Shown: positions 54,581 to 64,000 of the stretch, piece by piece
Position numbering within the stretch: position 1 is the stretch's first letter
How the letters are laid out: each line of letters begins with the position of its first letter
DNA from: Anisodus tanguticus
Taxonomy: Eukaryota > Streptophyta > Magnoliopsida > Solanales > Solanaceae
Length of the DNA: 64,000 nucleotides
Assembly: GCA_034509755.1 (NCBI GenBank)
Contig: CM067556.1
Span: 37,990,045 to 38,054,044, forward strand
Direction of reading: 5' to 3'
The notes under the pieces: generated by a model
What the model saw: the letters and a program-made list of their open reading frames with translations, nothing else
Told to the model about the DNA's origin: nothing
The model's database searches: none
Made by a program: the position numbers and the translations under genes

Positions 54581-55240
54581 AAGCCCAGAATGGTAATTGA
54601 TTATAGAAAATAAAATAAAAAGACAATATTTGATGGATATTTTTTACCATATAAAAGAAACCTTATTAACCTACTAGGAAATAAAAAATGGTTTAGTAAT
54701 TCTGATTGTAAAAGAAGATTTTGGCAAATAAAACTAACAAAGGAATCAAAATCTCTAACAACCTTTAGTGCCCCTCAAGGACACTATGAATGGAATGTAC
54801 TACCATTTGAATTAAAAATGCACCACAAATATTTCAAAGAAGAATGGACCAAGTATTTAGAAAATTAACAGAATTTTGCATAGTATATGTCGACGACATA
54901 TTAATATTTAGAGATAATCTAGACGATCATATAAACAGTATTGATAAAACAACACGGAATACTATTATCTGAAAAGAAATCTGAATTATTTAAAAACAGT
55001 ACTGAATATTTAGGATAGATTATAGATAACGAAGGATTACAACTGCAAGAACATATAGTAACGAAGATAAAAAATTTTAAGGAAAAACTAGAAAATAAAA
55101 AAGAAGTACAACAGTTGTTTGGAGTAATAAATTATGCTTCAGACCATATAAAAGATTTACCACTCTTAAGAAAACAATTACAAGAATTGATAAAGAAAAA
55201 CACAACCTTTTAATGGAAACAAGAACATACTAAGGCTATA
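54581..55240 (+). pseudogene. EPRV reverse transcriptase
   Basis: A deletion after 'SPEW' (about 54594) removes the N-terminal fingers. Recognisable: 'FDGYFLPYKRNLINLLGNKK', 'WFSNSDCKRRFWQIKL' (catalytic Asp in 'SNSD'), 'TFSAPQGHYEWNVLPFELK', and the catalytic YVDDILIF at 54886-54910, intact. Multiple frameshifts and stops lie at 54596, 54675 and 54960. Confidence 0.88.
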
Positions 55241-55680
55241 AAAGAAATTAAGGAAAAGGTAAAAACATTACCAAAACACAGAATACCAACAGAAAAAGAT
55301 CAACTAGAACTTTTTACTGACGCTAGTGATATAGGATGGGGAGCAGTCTTCATAGCCTATGATAAAGGAGATATAGATAAAGAGAAACCACTAATTTGTG
55401 GACATGGAGGAGGAACATGGAAACAAATGAGAAAAATTATCATATTAATGAGAAAGAGTTATTAGCAGTAAAATTTGGAATAAAGAGATTTCATTACCAC
55501 TTATTACCAGTAAAATTTGTTGTTAGAACTGACAACACGCAGGTAAAAACTTTTATTACAAACAAGATAGACCCTTTACCAGAATTGAATAAAATGAGAA
55601 AATGACAATCATTCTTTTGTTGTTATGACTTTATTGTTAAGAATATATCTGGAATTAAAAAAATTTAGCTGCTTTTCTTA
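55241..55680 (+). pseudogene. EPRV RNase H
   Basis: 'LELFTDASDIGWGAVF' at 55306-55353 gives the first Asp and DAS block, 'NYHINEKELLAVKFGIKRFHYHL' gives the Glu block (55432-55500) and 'FVVRTDNTQVKTFITNK' the third Asp (55516-55566). A frameshift sits near 55398 and a TGA at 55603. The end reaches the next ORF with only about 10 nt between. Confidence 0.87.
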
Positions 55681-55692
55681 GCAGATATAACA

Positions 55693-56691
55693 ATGTCGAT
55701 CAACAGTGATAACCTTGAAGAATACATTACTAACGCCATGAATTCCATTATACAAACCAATGAAATTCTAATATCCAGATTACAAGAGAACACCAATATT
55801 ATAAACCAACTCAGAGAAGCCATACAAGACTTGATAACCCTGAAGACTTTACAAAATGAAACCCAATCCAGATCACCTATCACTACACATGAAAAACCAA
55901 AAAACCCTATTACCAAAACTTTGGCACCATTTGTATCAAAATTAGCAACCATACCATCTTCAATACCATCCTCTTCATCAACAATATCAATGGCCGACAA
56001 GCTGAGATATACACCTGAATACACCAGCGCTTATGAAAAAATTAATAAATTTTATGATTATAAGACTAACCCTCACATTTTACGCAGTGCTAAACTGATC
56101 AAGTATCTCAGATTCTTATACAGCGAACAAGCCAACCCGGATATAGTATCAAAATTATTCACTTACGATTTTATTGACAAACTAGTAGTGGATGAGAACA
56201 TGAACAACATTGCCAGATTACCAAGTATCATTGTAGAATCTACAATACTTATGATGAAATCATTCGGGAAAGGAATATATGGAATATAGATATTTGACGC
56301 ATCAACAGACCTAACGGGAAAGCCAATTGTGATATGTCAAATATTCAAAATAGAGAAAAATAGTACCATCAGCGGAGATGACGAAAGCATGAACATGAAA
56401 ATACCATGCTCATTGGATAAATTCCAAGAATGGCTCAGTGCAAAAAGAACATTCGGATTATTAACCTCGAAAAATAGAATAGAGGACATGTTGAGAGCAA
56501 GGAAAGCATGTATTATTGGAGACTCAAAAGGAGGAGAAGTGGAAGATATTATCACCCTGTATTACAACAATGATATTATGACACAAGATATCATGAGACT
56601 AACGGAAATGCATGACAAAATTATAAACCTGAAATATAAACATGCAAAAGAAATAATAGATCAATACCAAAAAAACAATTGGACAAAGTAG
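55693..56691 (+). pseudogene. EPRV terminal ORF (inclusion-body/transactivator-like position)
   Basis: An ATG at 55693 opens 332 codons with only one internal stop, a TAG at 56287-56289; frames on both sides agree, so it is a single nonsense change. The N-terminus is a coiled coil with Ser/Pro-rich linker, followed by helical segments ('HILRSAKLIKYLRFLYSEQ', 'FQEWLSAKRTFGLLTSKN'). Its position at the 3' end of the genome is that of the inclusion-body/transactivator gene of related viruses. Sequence-level similarity to a characterised transactivator is not evident to me. Confidence 0.7.
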
Positions 56692-57397
56692 AAGGCATGT
56701 AATAAATACTAGACCTACTACTACCACCAATGTAATAAAAAAAAGGAAATTCTGATCTTTTTGCAGAAGGATCTGAATTTTTTTTACTACTTTGATAGGG
56801 ATCATGTAGCTTTGCTACTTGAAGCCCAATTTACTACTTTGATAGGGATCATGTAGCTTTGCTACTTGAAGCCCAATTTATTACTCTGATAAGGGAGCCT
56901 GTAGTTTTTACTACTTGCAGCCCAACTGAATACTCTGATAAGGGAGCCTGTAGTTTTTACTACTTGCAGCCCAACTGAATACTCTGATAAGGGAGCCTGT
57001 AGTTTTTACTACTTGCAGCCCAATTGAAAACTCTGATAAGGGAGCCTGTAGTTTTTACTACTTGCAGCCCAATTTACTATCATGTATTACTACGTACTAC
57101 CATGTATTACAAAATCATGACAAGGAAAAAAGAATCTGATGGAAAGATCAACTCAATGTTAAAGATGATATTATCAAGGACACCTGGAAAGCAACCACTA
57201 AAGATGATATTATCAAGAAGGACACCTGGAATCAATCAAAGGAAAGGACTTTCGGAAAGTATCAGCAGACAAACTGTAGCACTTTAGACTTTTGGAAAAG
57301 CAATTACTATTTACTTTATGACTTTTGAAAAAGTGATTACTATTTACTTTATGTCTTTTTGAAAAGTTGTTCTGTCATATTATCAGCCGAGGTTATC
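56692..57397 (+). promoter_or_regulatory. EPRV intergenic region, upstream promoter part
   Basis: Non-coding. It contains the tandem array at 56785-57075, then two small direct repeats ('aagatgatattatcaag.a.gacacctgga' at about 57161-57235; 'actttatg.cttttgaaaaag' at about 57300-57365). Caulimovirid full-length promoters have repeated upstream modules before the TATA box, so these are likely old enhancer modules. Confidence 0.6.
56785..57075. repeat. Six-copy tandem repeat (47-49 bp units)
   Basis: The marker 'GATA(A)GGGA' starts at 56794, 56841, 56888, 56937, 56986 and 57035, giving periods of 47, 47, 49, 49, 49. The first two units share 'gggatcatgtagctttgctacttgaag'; the last four share 'agggagcctgtagtttttactacttgcag', so there are two subtypes. 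Confidence 0.92.
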
Positions 57398-57406
57398 TAT
57401 ATAAAG
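57398..57406 (+). promoter_or_regulatory. EPRV promoter TATA box
   Basis: CTATATAAAG is followed by a short C/T-rich start region ('gagcctcttgtaaccag'). The layout matches full-length-transcript promoters of caulimovirids. A start near 57430 is expected; a leader of about 570 nt leads to the primer-binding site. Confidence 0.7.
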
Positions 57407-57950
57407 AGCCTCTTGTAACCAGATTATTCATTCGAAAACTTTCTATACAAATCCTTACTTGAAAAATCTCTATGTCTAGCTAAACCCTCTTCTTAGTCTA
57501 TAATCCAGATCAATTGTAATATCATAATACCAGAGATAAGAAAACTTTGAAAGATTATAATTAGAATTATATTAGTCTATAAACCTGCACCTTAGCAAGA
57601 ATTTTAGAAGATAGTCTGTTGAGAACTCCCAGGCACCTAGGCTAATTATCCCGCAAATTTGGTGGAAGAAGAAGGGACGCAGAGCCAAAGGTGGGTTGAG
57701 ATATCCGGTGATCTGAAATGCTGATTAAGAGGTATGATTTCTAGACTATGTGTTTTTAATTATGATCTTGATAAGTGTTAAACTCTGTAATTATGATGTT
57801 CATATTGGTTAAATATTATAGACTTTTATTTAAAAAATGAAATTGGAGTTGATACTACCCATCTCCTTACTATATGCTTATTATTTGATAAACTTAGATA
57901 AAACTTTATTAATATACTATCTATATTTCTACCCTCTTCAGTGTTACTAG

Positions 57951-58010
57951 ATGATGAAAAGATCCGCACATAAATTGGAGATGATGAAAAGATATGCACA
58001 GAAATTGGTA
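57951..58010. repeat. 30-bp tandem duplication abutting the primer-binding site
   Basis: ATGATGAAAAGATCCGCACA (57951) and ATGATGAAAAGATATGCACA (57981) begin two adjacent 30-bp units with four differences. The second unit runs into TGGTATCAGAGC. Confidence 0.85.
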
Positions 58011-58017
58011 TCAGAGC
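58006..58017 (+). other. EPRV tRNA-Met primer-binding site
   Basis: TGGTATCAGAGC, 12 of 12, far from any LTR (the sequence before it is the viral leader and a 30-bp repeat). In pararetroviruses this marks the origin of minus-strand synthesis and genome position 1. Confidence 0.8.
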
Positions 58018-58195
58018 GTATAAAGAGAGTTGAGCATCTCACTCGGGATCTGACCCGAACCGAGGCTCTCCATATAGCACATCCTTCGTGCACGAGGCAT
58101 CAACGTCGGTTCCCACGGATCAAAAACTGATAGGTACCAGTCGTTGGGTCCTCAAGGTACGCCTTTTCAGGCTCTTGAGACTGAGATGATCCGTT
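58018..58195 (+). other. GC-richer segment between the viral PBS and copia gag
   Basis: Base composition differs from both neighbours. One frame reads 'RVEHLTRDLTRTEALHIAHP'. It could be viral leader, filler DNA from repair, or a third element. I cannot assign it. Confidence 0.35.
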
Positions 58196-59500
58196 TCGCA
58201 AAACAAAATCGAATGAAAGTCACCGCTATAAGAGAAGCCAAAGCCATAGGAGATATCTCCTTGGATGAACTGGTAGGAAACTTGAAAACAATGAGATGGA
58301 CATGTAAAACTCCAAGAATAATGAATCAAGTTTTGAAATATACTTGGCATTAAAAGCTATTGAAAGTGATGAGTCTGAATCAGATGAGGAAGAAATGGCA
58401 TTGATCACAAGAAACTTTAGAAAGTTTCTCACTAAGGAGAGACAGAATGACAGAAGAAACACCTACGGGAAGGGAAAAGATGACAAACCTTAAATTGGTG
58501 ATTACTTCAAATGCGAAAAGACTGATCATCTAATTAAGAATGTCCACTGTGGGAGATTGAATAGAATAAATAAATAGCTGAAAAGAACAATCTAAAGGAG
58601 CAGGTACAGGGAAAGAAAAAACAAAAGAACCCCTAATGCACTAAAGGCCACTTGGGACTCCAGTGATGATTCAAAAGATGAAACAAATCACCATGACCTA
58701 ATGGCCATAGGAGACTCGGACTTAGAGATCGTGGAAGACACAAAGGTAAATATTCTTGATTTAAAGGATAAGCTAGATCTACTTTCTAAGAAAAGTTTGA
58801 TTCCCTTAATGAAGTCCCTAATTGATGAATATCTTGACATAAGGTCAAAAAGAGATCAGATGTTTGGCGCCTTCGCTTGTCTGAGATATGAATTTATTGA
58901 TGTAGAGACTAGTAAAAAAAAATCTGAAAAAGAAGTGTGTTCTTCGAGGGAACAAGTCAATCAATTTGGTTAAGCTAACGTAGCTTTAAGATATGAAGCC
59001 CTGAAGCATACTAGAAATGGGAAATATTATAGATAGTCAACTTCTCAAAATGGAATCTGACCTAACTAGCACTAGGACTGAATTGAGACTTGAAAAGGAA
59101 AGATCTAGAAAGTTAAACACATAATTAATTAAAGTGAAAACTGATCTAGACAAAGCTAGCTGCTAGACAAAATCGACGAGGATCCTCAATAATCTCACAA
59201 AAAAACCCTACCATTTTACTACTGGATTAGGATTTTGGAAGGAACTTGAAAAAAGAAAACTTGTAGAAAAGGGGTTGTGTGTATTATGGGGTAGAACGGG
59301 TGACTTTAGAACAAATTTCCCATTAGGAAAGGACCATGAAGAAAGAAATTTGAAATTTATGAAAAAGAACTTTCAACATGTAAAATCATATAAATGGAAT
59401 AGGTCTCCCTTTATACTGCCTAGATGGAAAAAATGGAATTTTTTTCATCCTTTTGTTCAAAGAAAGGACTCGAACTAGTCTGGATTCTTAAAACTAACAT
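58196..59500 (+). pseudogene. Copia B gag, C-terminal part
   Basis: Picks up gag where 48918 left off: 'MKVTAIREAKAIGDISLDEL' (58213-58272), then 'SDESESDEEEMALITRNFRKF' in another frame, a lost CCHC knuckle ('GDYFKCEKTDHLIKN', only one Cys kept) and the coiled-coil region of Sirevirus gag (58701-58970: 'VNILDLKDKLDLLSKKSLIPL'). The tail to 59490 is broken up. Frameshifts are frequent. Confidence 0.82.
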
Positions 59501-59870
59501 CTGACTATTCCATATAGGTGAGGGTGAAGGGAAGTAAGCAAAATTGGTACATGGACATGCTGTAGGAATATGACTGGAGACAAGGAAAAGTTCTGCTCAC
59601 TCTCAACCGTGGAAGGTGGAAATATGGCCTTTGGAGGAGGCAAGAAAGGAAATGTCGGGAAAATAGACAGATATGAAGAACATGCAATTGACAATGTGTA
59701 TCATGTAGATGGTCTATAATACAATCTCCTGAGCATCTCACAACTGTGTGACAAAGATAATATGGTAGTGTTTACTTCTGTAGGTTGTAATGTTATGTAT
59801 AAAAAACAATATTCTAACTGTCATGAGGAACAAGAATGTATACAAAGCTGATATAATGGGGATATCAAGC
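59501..59870 (+). pseudogene. Copia B protease, catalytic triad lost
   Basis: 'KQNWYMDM' at about 59540 runs straight into a TAG, where the family has WYMDSGCSRHMTG. A few bases are missing so that the Ser-Gly is gone and the frame shifts. In the shifted frame 'EYDWRQG' covers the Arg-His-Met-Thr-Gly region. The body continues 'FCSLSTVEGGNMAFGGGKKG', 'DNVYHVDGL', 'YNLLSISQLCDKDNMVVFTS'. Confidence 0.85.
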
Positions 59871-59879
59871 AATGATTTC

Positions 59880-60740
59880 ACATGACTAAGCGTGATGGAC
59901 TGTGACCTGTTGTTATGGCACAAAAGGCTGGGACATGCTAGCCTGGGATAACTTAATAACATGGTCTCTTTGAACTTGGTGATTGGGTTGCCAAACATTA
60001 TGTTTAAGAAGGAAAAAGTGTGTAGTGCTTGTGCTAGGGGAAAGCAAGTTATATCTTCATTCAAATCTAAGAAGGTCATAAGCACAACCAAGTCTAAGAA
60101 ACTAGTCCATATTGATCTATGTGGGCCAATGAGAGTCATGAGTCATGGAGAAAAGAGATACATGTTTATGATTGTCGATGACTTTACCATATTCACCTGG
60201 ACACTATTTCTTGTAACAAAATATGAAGCTTGTGAAACATTCATAAGCTTGGCAAGAAAATTGGAAAGAAAGTTGGGAAACAAACTGGGTGCCATCAAAT
60301 CTGATCATGGAACTGAATTAAAAAATACAAAATTTGAAGAATTCTACATGGTGAATGGTATTGAACATAAGTTATCAACACCTAAAAATCACAACAAAAT
60401 GGTGTGGTAGAAAGGAAGAATCAGACTCTTGAAGAAATGGCCAGAACATGATGATGGCTAGTGATATTGCGAGGAATTTTTGGGCTGAAGCCATAAATAC
60501 TGCATGCTACATTCTTAACAGGAGTATGACTAGGTTACTGCTGAAGAAGACTCTATATGAACTGCTTAAAGGAAGGAAGCCAAACATCTAATATCTAAGA
60601 GTTTTTGGGTGTAAATGTTTTATTCACGACAACAGAAAGGATTCCCTGGGAAAATTTGATGCTAGGAGCAACGAAGGAATCTTTGTGACAGAGTGGTAAA
60701 GCCTACATGGTCTTCAATAAAATAACTATGTGAATTAAAT
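59880..60740 (+). pseudogene. Copia B gag-pre-integrase and integrase
   Basis: 'DLLLWHKRLGHASLG' then, after TAA at about 59951, 'VCSACARGKQVISSFKSK' gives the HHCC domain with both Cys. The core: 'KLVHIDLCGPM' (first Asp), 'MFMIVDDFTIFTWTLFL', 'AIKSDHGTELKN' (second Asp, 60296-60330). The Glu block ('NGVVERKNQTLEEMA') spans a frame change near 60405. C-terminal pieces ('FWAEAINTACYILNRSM', 'FGCKCFIHDNRKDSLGKFD') reach 60690. Confidence 0.9.
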
Positions 60741-61160
60741 AAAGTGTGTACATTGTGTTTGACGAGTCAAATGTTGTTTCTGAGAAGCAAGCATATGAGG
60801 ATTATGAAGAGTCTTTCAGCGTTACCACTCAGACAGACATTCATCTAGCAAATGGGAATGAATCAAGTAACCTTCTTGATGAACCAGATTTATCAAACAG
60901 TGAAGAAGGCCACACTGACAGGGAGAACCACTGATAAAGGGAAGGATGAACCTGGTTCACCCAACAATGCTGAAAATGAAAACTCAAATAATTCTCAGGG
61001 GATAGTTTTGAAAAGATATATATATCAGGGATCTCATCCCATTGATAATGTCCTAACAGATCTGAATGTTGGGGGTAAGAAACAAATCTAGATTGAAGAA
61101 CCTTTGTGCCTTCAATGCCTTTTTATACATTATTGAGCCAAAGAAAGTTAATGAGGCTTT
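60741..61160 (+). pseudogene. Copia B linker between integrase and RT
   Basis: The frame 'IVFDESNVVSEKQAYEDYEE' is the standard copia element 'VVFDES' end of the integrase region. It is followed by an acidic Asn/Ser-rich linker (60852-61091). Two frames are used. Confidence 0.75.
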
Positions 61161-62130
61161 ATAGGATACAGATTGGATAGTTTCTATGCAGGAGAAACTA
61201 CATCAGTTTTAGAGGAACAAGGTCTGACACCTCAAACCAAGGCCATAGAATAGAACGATAATTGACACCAGGTGGGCGTTCTGAAACAAGCTTGATGAGC
61301 ATGGAATAGTCACGCAGAACAAAACACAGTTAGTGGTTCAAAGATATAACCAGGAGGAAGGCATAGACTATGATGAAATATTTGCTCTTGTGGCACGTTT
61401 ATAGGCCATAAGGATTCTTATAGCATTCACTGCTCATATGGTATTCACATTATATTAAATAGATATGAAAAGTGCCTTCTTAAATGGATATTTGAAAGAA
61501 GAAGTGTATGTGAATCAACATCTGGGTTTGAAGATGTTGAATATCCTGATCATGTCTATAAGTTGGATAAAGCTATCTATGGACTTAAGCAAGCACCAAG
61601 AGCCTGGTATGAGAGGTTGTCCAAGTTTCTCTTAGGACATGGCCACATAAGAAGTAACATTGATAATACTCTATTTCTGAAGGTCAAAGGGAAGAACTTG
61701 CTAGTTTTACAAGTCTATGTAGACCATATCATCGTCGGAGCCACAAGTGAATCCTTATCCAAGGAGCTTGCTACTAAAATGGAAAGTGAATTTGAGATGA
61801 GCATGATAGGAGAACTCAACTTCTGCCTAGGTCTACAAATCAAGAAACTTTGGTACTATGATTCATCAACAAAAATATTTCATGGAACTCCTCAAAAGGT
61901 TCAATATGGAAGATACCAAACCGATTGACACACCTATCGCTACAGCCAGAAAACTTGACCTTGATGAACCTGATTCACCTGTTGAGGAAATATTGTATAG
62001 AGGTATGACTGGGTCACTATTGTATCTCACTGCCAACAGACCTGATATAGTATTCAGTATGGGACTTTGCAAAAGATTTCAATCAAATCCTAAGGAATCT
62101 CATCTAAAAGCTATGAAAAGAATCCCGCGA
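61161..62130 (+). pseudogene. Copia B reverse transcriptase
   Basis: The N-terminal RT is scrambled (stops at 61163, 61250, 61402). From 61446 'LDMKSAFLNGYLKEEVYV'-type sequence is seen, then a frameshift, then 'LDKAIYGLKQAPRAWYERL' and 'FLKVKGKNLLVLQVYVDHIIVGA' in the 61563 frame. The catalytic motif reads YVDHI, so the second Asp is His. 'KSEFEMSMIGELNFCLGLQI'-like and 'TPIATARKLDLDE' follow. Confidence 0.9.
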
Positions 62131-62610
62131 TAGTTGAAGAGAACCAGTGAGCTTGATGTATGGTATCCAAGAGGAAGCAACTCTGATTTGGTTGGGTACA
62201 CAGATGGTGATTATGTAGGTTATTTCGTTGATCGAAAAATCACCTCAGGTATGGTACATTTTCTTAGTTCATGTTTAGTCTCCTGGGCTACCAAAAAGCA
62301 TAACTCAGTAGCCTTATAAACTACTGAGGCAGAATATGTGGCAGCTGCATTTTGTTGTGCTTAGCTATTATGGATCTAACAACAATTAAAGGATTTTCGT
62401 ATGAATATTGATTGCTTTTCCATATTCTGTGATACTGCTACTGCTATTAACATTGCATATAATCATGTGCAGCATAATAGAACTAAACACATTGACATAA
62501 GATATTATTTTTTTAGAGACAATGTTGAAAAATGTCTTATCTCAATCAAGTTTTATGCAAATAGCAGGTATTTTCACAAAGTCCCTAGGGAGAGATCAAA
62601 TTGAGAGAAA
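62131..62610 (+). pseudogene. Copia B RNase H
   Basis: 'NSDLVGYTDGDYVGYFVDRKITSG' (TDGD instead of the usual SDAD), 'FLSSCLVSWATKKHNSVAL', a TAA at 62317, 'AEYVAAAFCCA', 'IFCDTATAINIAYNHVQHNRTKHIDIRYYFFRD'. The C-terminal 'FTKSLGRDQIERNMLELGMMKI' is near 62570-62640 in another frame. Confidence 0.88.
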
Positions 62611-64000
62611 CATGTTAGAACTAGGGATGATGAAAATTGCATAAGTGCTCCCTCATGATTGGGTAGAAAAGTTGTCTCAGTTTAAACAAGCTTCAAAATT
62701 GAATAAATGTTATACTTAATCTTGTACATGTAGTTATATGTCCTATACTCTCATAGTATCTTGATCTCATAAAGTCTATTAGGTACTTTGTCATAGAAAT
62801 TGGCTTGAAACACCTGCATGAAATCATTCATTACTAATGTACGTCTCATCTCCTTTGTGTTACTTATATGTTCAGCCCATGAACTATGTTACCCAACCCT
62901 TTCTCCCATAGTTGGGTCAATGTCCGTCCTATAAAAGGGAACCGGTTCACATAAAAACAAGTATGTGTTTACAATAACCATCCTTTTCAATGTTCACTAT
63001 GAAATAAATGGCATCGCTTTGAATATTCTACCATCAAATCAATGTGTTCCTAAGACAACCTTATCTCTACCATGTTCACACACCAATCTTTCTCTACTTA
63101 AACCAACCTAACCATTCTTTCTATATCACATCAGAAACCATTCTCCACTCCAATCGTACTCCTAAAAATGCCCAGTTTTCTTTCAATTGGGGGTTTCTTG
63201 TCCAAATCACCACACACTCTTGCATCAACTAACGCCAAGTACTCACTTTACCTCATTGTCTCCAGCCTTCCATATTTCCTATGTCTTCTTTACCACTTCA
63301 CCGCCCACATTACTTCTACCAGTAACACCATCGTTACACCTCCCATGACACTCACTCGCCTCTCGATGGAAATTGCGCTAGAATCACTGAAATATATATT
63401 ATCTGCCATAGATGCTTCTTGTCAGGGGGAATAACCCAATCAGCTAACATAGGTGCATATCCTCAGTGCACCATAGTTTCTATTGCGGACCTCAATGTTG
63501 TAACTAATGCCCCACCATCCTTGGGAAAGAAGGATAACCTGAACCTTGTTGCTCACAAATAAACCAAGAAGGATACTGAGGGAAGTCGACTGCCTATATC
63601 TAATAACCCTAGCTATTTTGGAATGGAGAGAAGTCGAGAATGATATAACGGGTCTTCTTAAGGTAAGAAGGTGGAACAAATTATGGTCCGTGGAAAACCT
63701 ACAATCGCTTCAACCTTCCCCACAATCCCTAGCAAAGTGTCTAGACTCACCACCTTGCTCTCACCCATAGTCTCCTAGTATGTCTAAGTCCTCCTTAACC
63801 ATGCCATATAAAGTAATGTTTTCTATTGATTAAGTGGCATGTTTTGTATTTTATAACACATTGGTTGGATTTGTATTCAAAGTATGAATAAGTAAAATTG
63901 CTCTACTTTTCATCCTTTGCCTTCTGTTGTTTCATAGATACTGTGTTTAGACATGGTTGAGTGATTTTGATGAAAGAAATCCCGCGGAATTAAACTCTCA
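62611..64000 (+). other. 3' internal region of copia B, reaching the window edge
   Basis: Sirevirus-like elements often carry an extra non-pol stretch between RNase H and the 3' LTR. Here there is a TATAAAAGG word at 62930-62938 with an inverted repeat ACCCAAC/GTTGGGT just upstream (62891-62917), then short broken frames. The 3' LTR is not seen, so it lies beyond 64000. Confidence 0.5.

Larger units (their letters stand above)
48920..58195 (+). mobile_element. Endogenous caulimovirid (pararetrovirus) inserted in copia B gag
   Basis: A nearly complete viral-type gene set on the + strand: coiled-coil ORF, movement protein, two small coiled-coil ORFs, coat protein with a CCHC knuckle, a small ORF, protease-RT-RNase H, and a terminal ORF. 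A regulatory region with tandem repeats, a TATA box and a tRNA-Met primer-binding site follow. The arrangement and sequence style resemble solendoviruses (tobacco vein clearing virus group) known as endogenous copies in Solanaceae. No LTR or integrase is present. The left edge interrupts copia gag. Every large ORF is broken. The exact right edge is uncertain between 58018 and 58195. Confidence 0.85.

Overview
The window looks like plant nuclear DNA, most likely from the family Solanaceae. It has one recognisable host gene, a two-exon AGC-VIII protein kinase very close to PINOID (PID), embedded in nested, mostly decayed LTR retrotransposons. The Solanaceae call rests on an Au-type SINE with a (TTG)n tail, an endogenous pararetrovirus resembling the solendovirus/tobacco vein clearing virus group, and abundant Tekay-, Tat- and Sirevirus-like elements. 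I cannot fix the genus.

Layout. 1-550: LTR end. 551-3684: AT-rich DNA with no gene. 3685-14049: a copia integrase scrap, then a + strand Ty3/Gypsy chromovirus (gag, protease, RT, RNase H, integrase, chromodomain, all broken) with a 2.8-kb right LTR and a partial left LTR. 14050-17602: a minus-strand gypsy LTR with a decayed primer-binding site and leader. 17790-21112: a minus-strand Tat/Ogre-like element (gag, PBS, 5' LTR) split by a 1000-bp non-autonomous hAT element with an 8-bp target duplication. 21482-23151: the PID-like gene on the minus strand; a TATA box, two start-stop mini-uORFs and four G-boxes lie upstream. 25029-29742: a structurally complete copia element (GGATA target duplication) with broken coding capacity. 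30947-31066: the SINE.

31589-43922: Sirevirus-like copia element A, split by a 6.2-kb minus-strand non-autonomous LTR element (32565-38787) and by a minus-strand gypsy LTR with its tail (39883 to about 43050). That LTR itself carries a Stowaway MITE. 43923-46722: another minus-strand gypsy LTR with an internal minisatellite. 47320-64000: Sirevirus-like copia element B. Its gag is interrupted by about 9.2 kb of endogenous caulimovirid DNA (about 48920-58190), and its 3' LTR lies beyond the window.

Only the kinase gene appears intact. The mobile elements carry stops and frameshifts and are read as fossils. The two most unusual items are the 32565-38787 element, in which a retropepsin-like domain precedes a gag-like domain in one ORF and almost no polymerase remains, and the pararetrovirus, with a possible second protease-like segment after its movement protein. 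Around PID, the possible histidine in the APE motif, the G-box cluster and the AUG-stop elements deserve checking.
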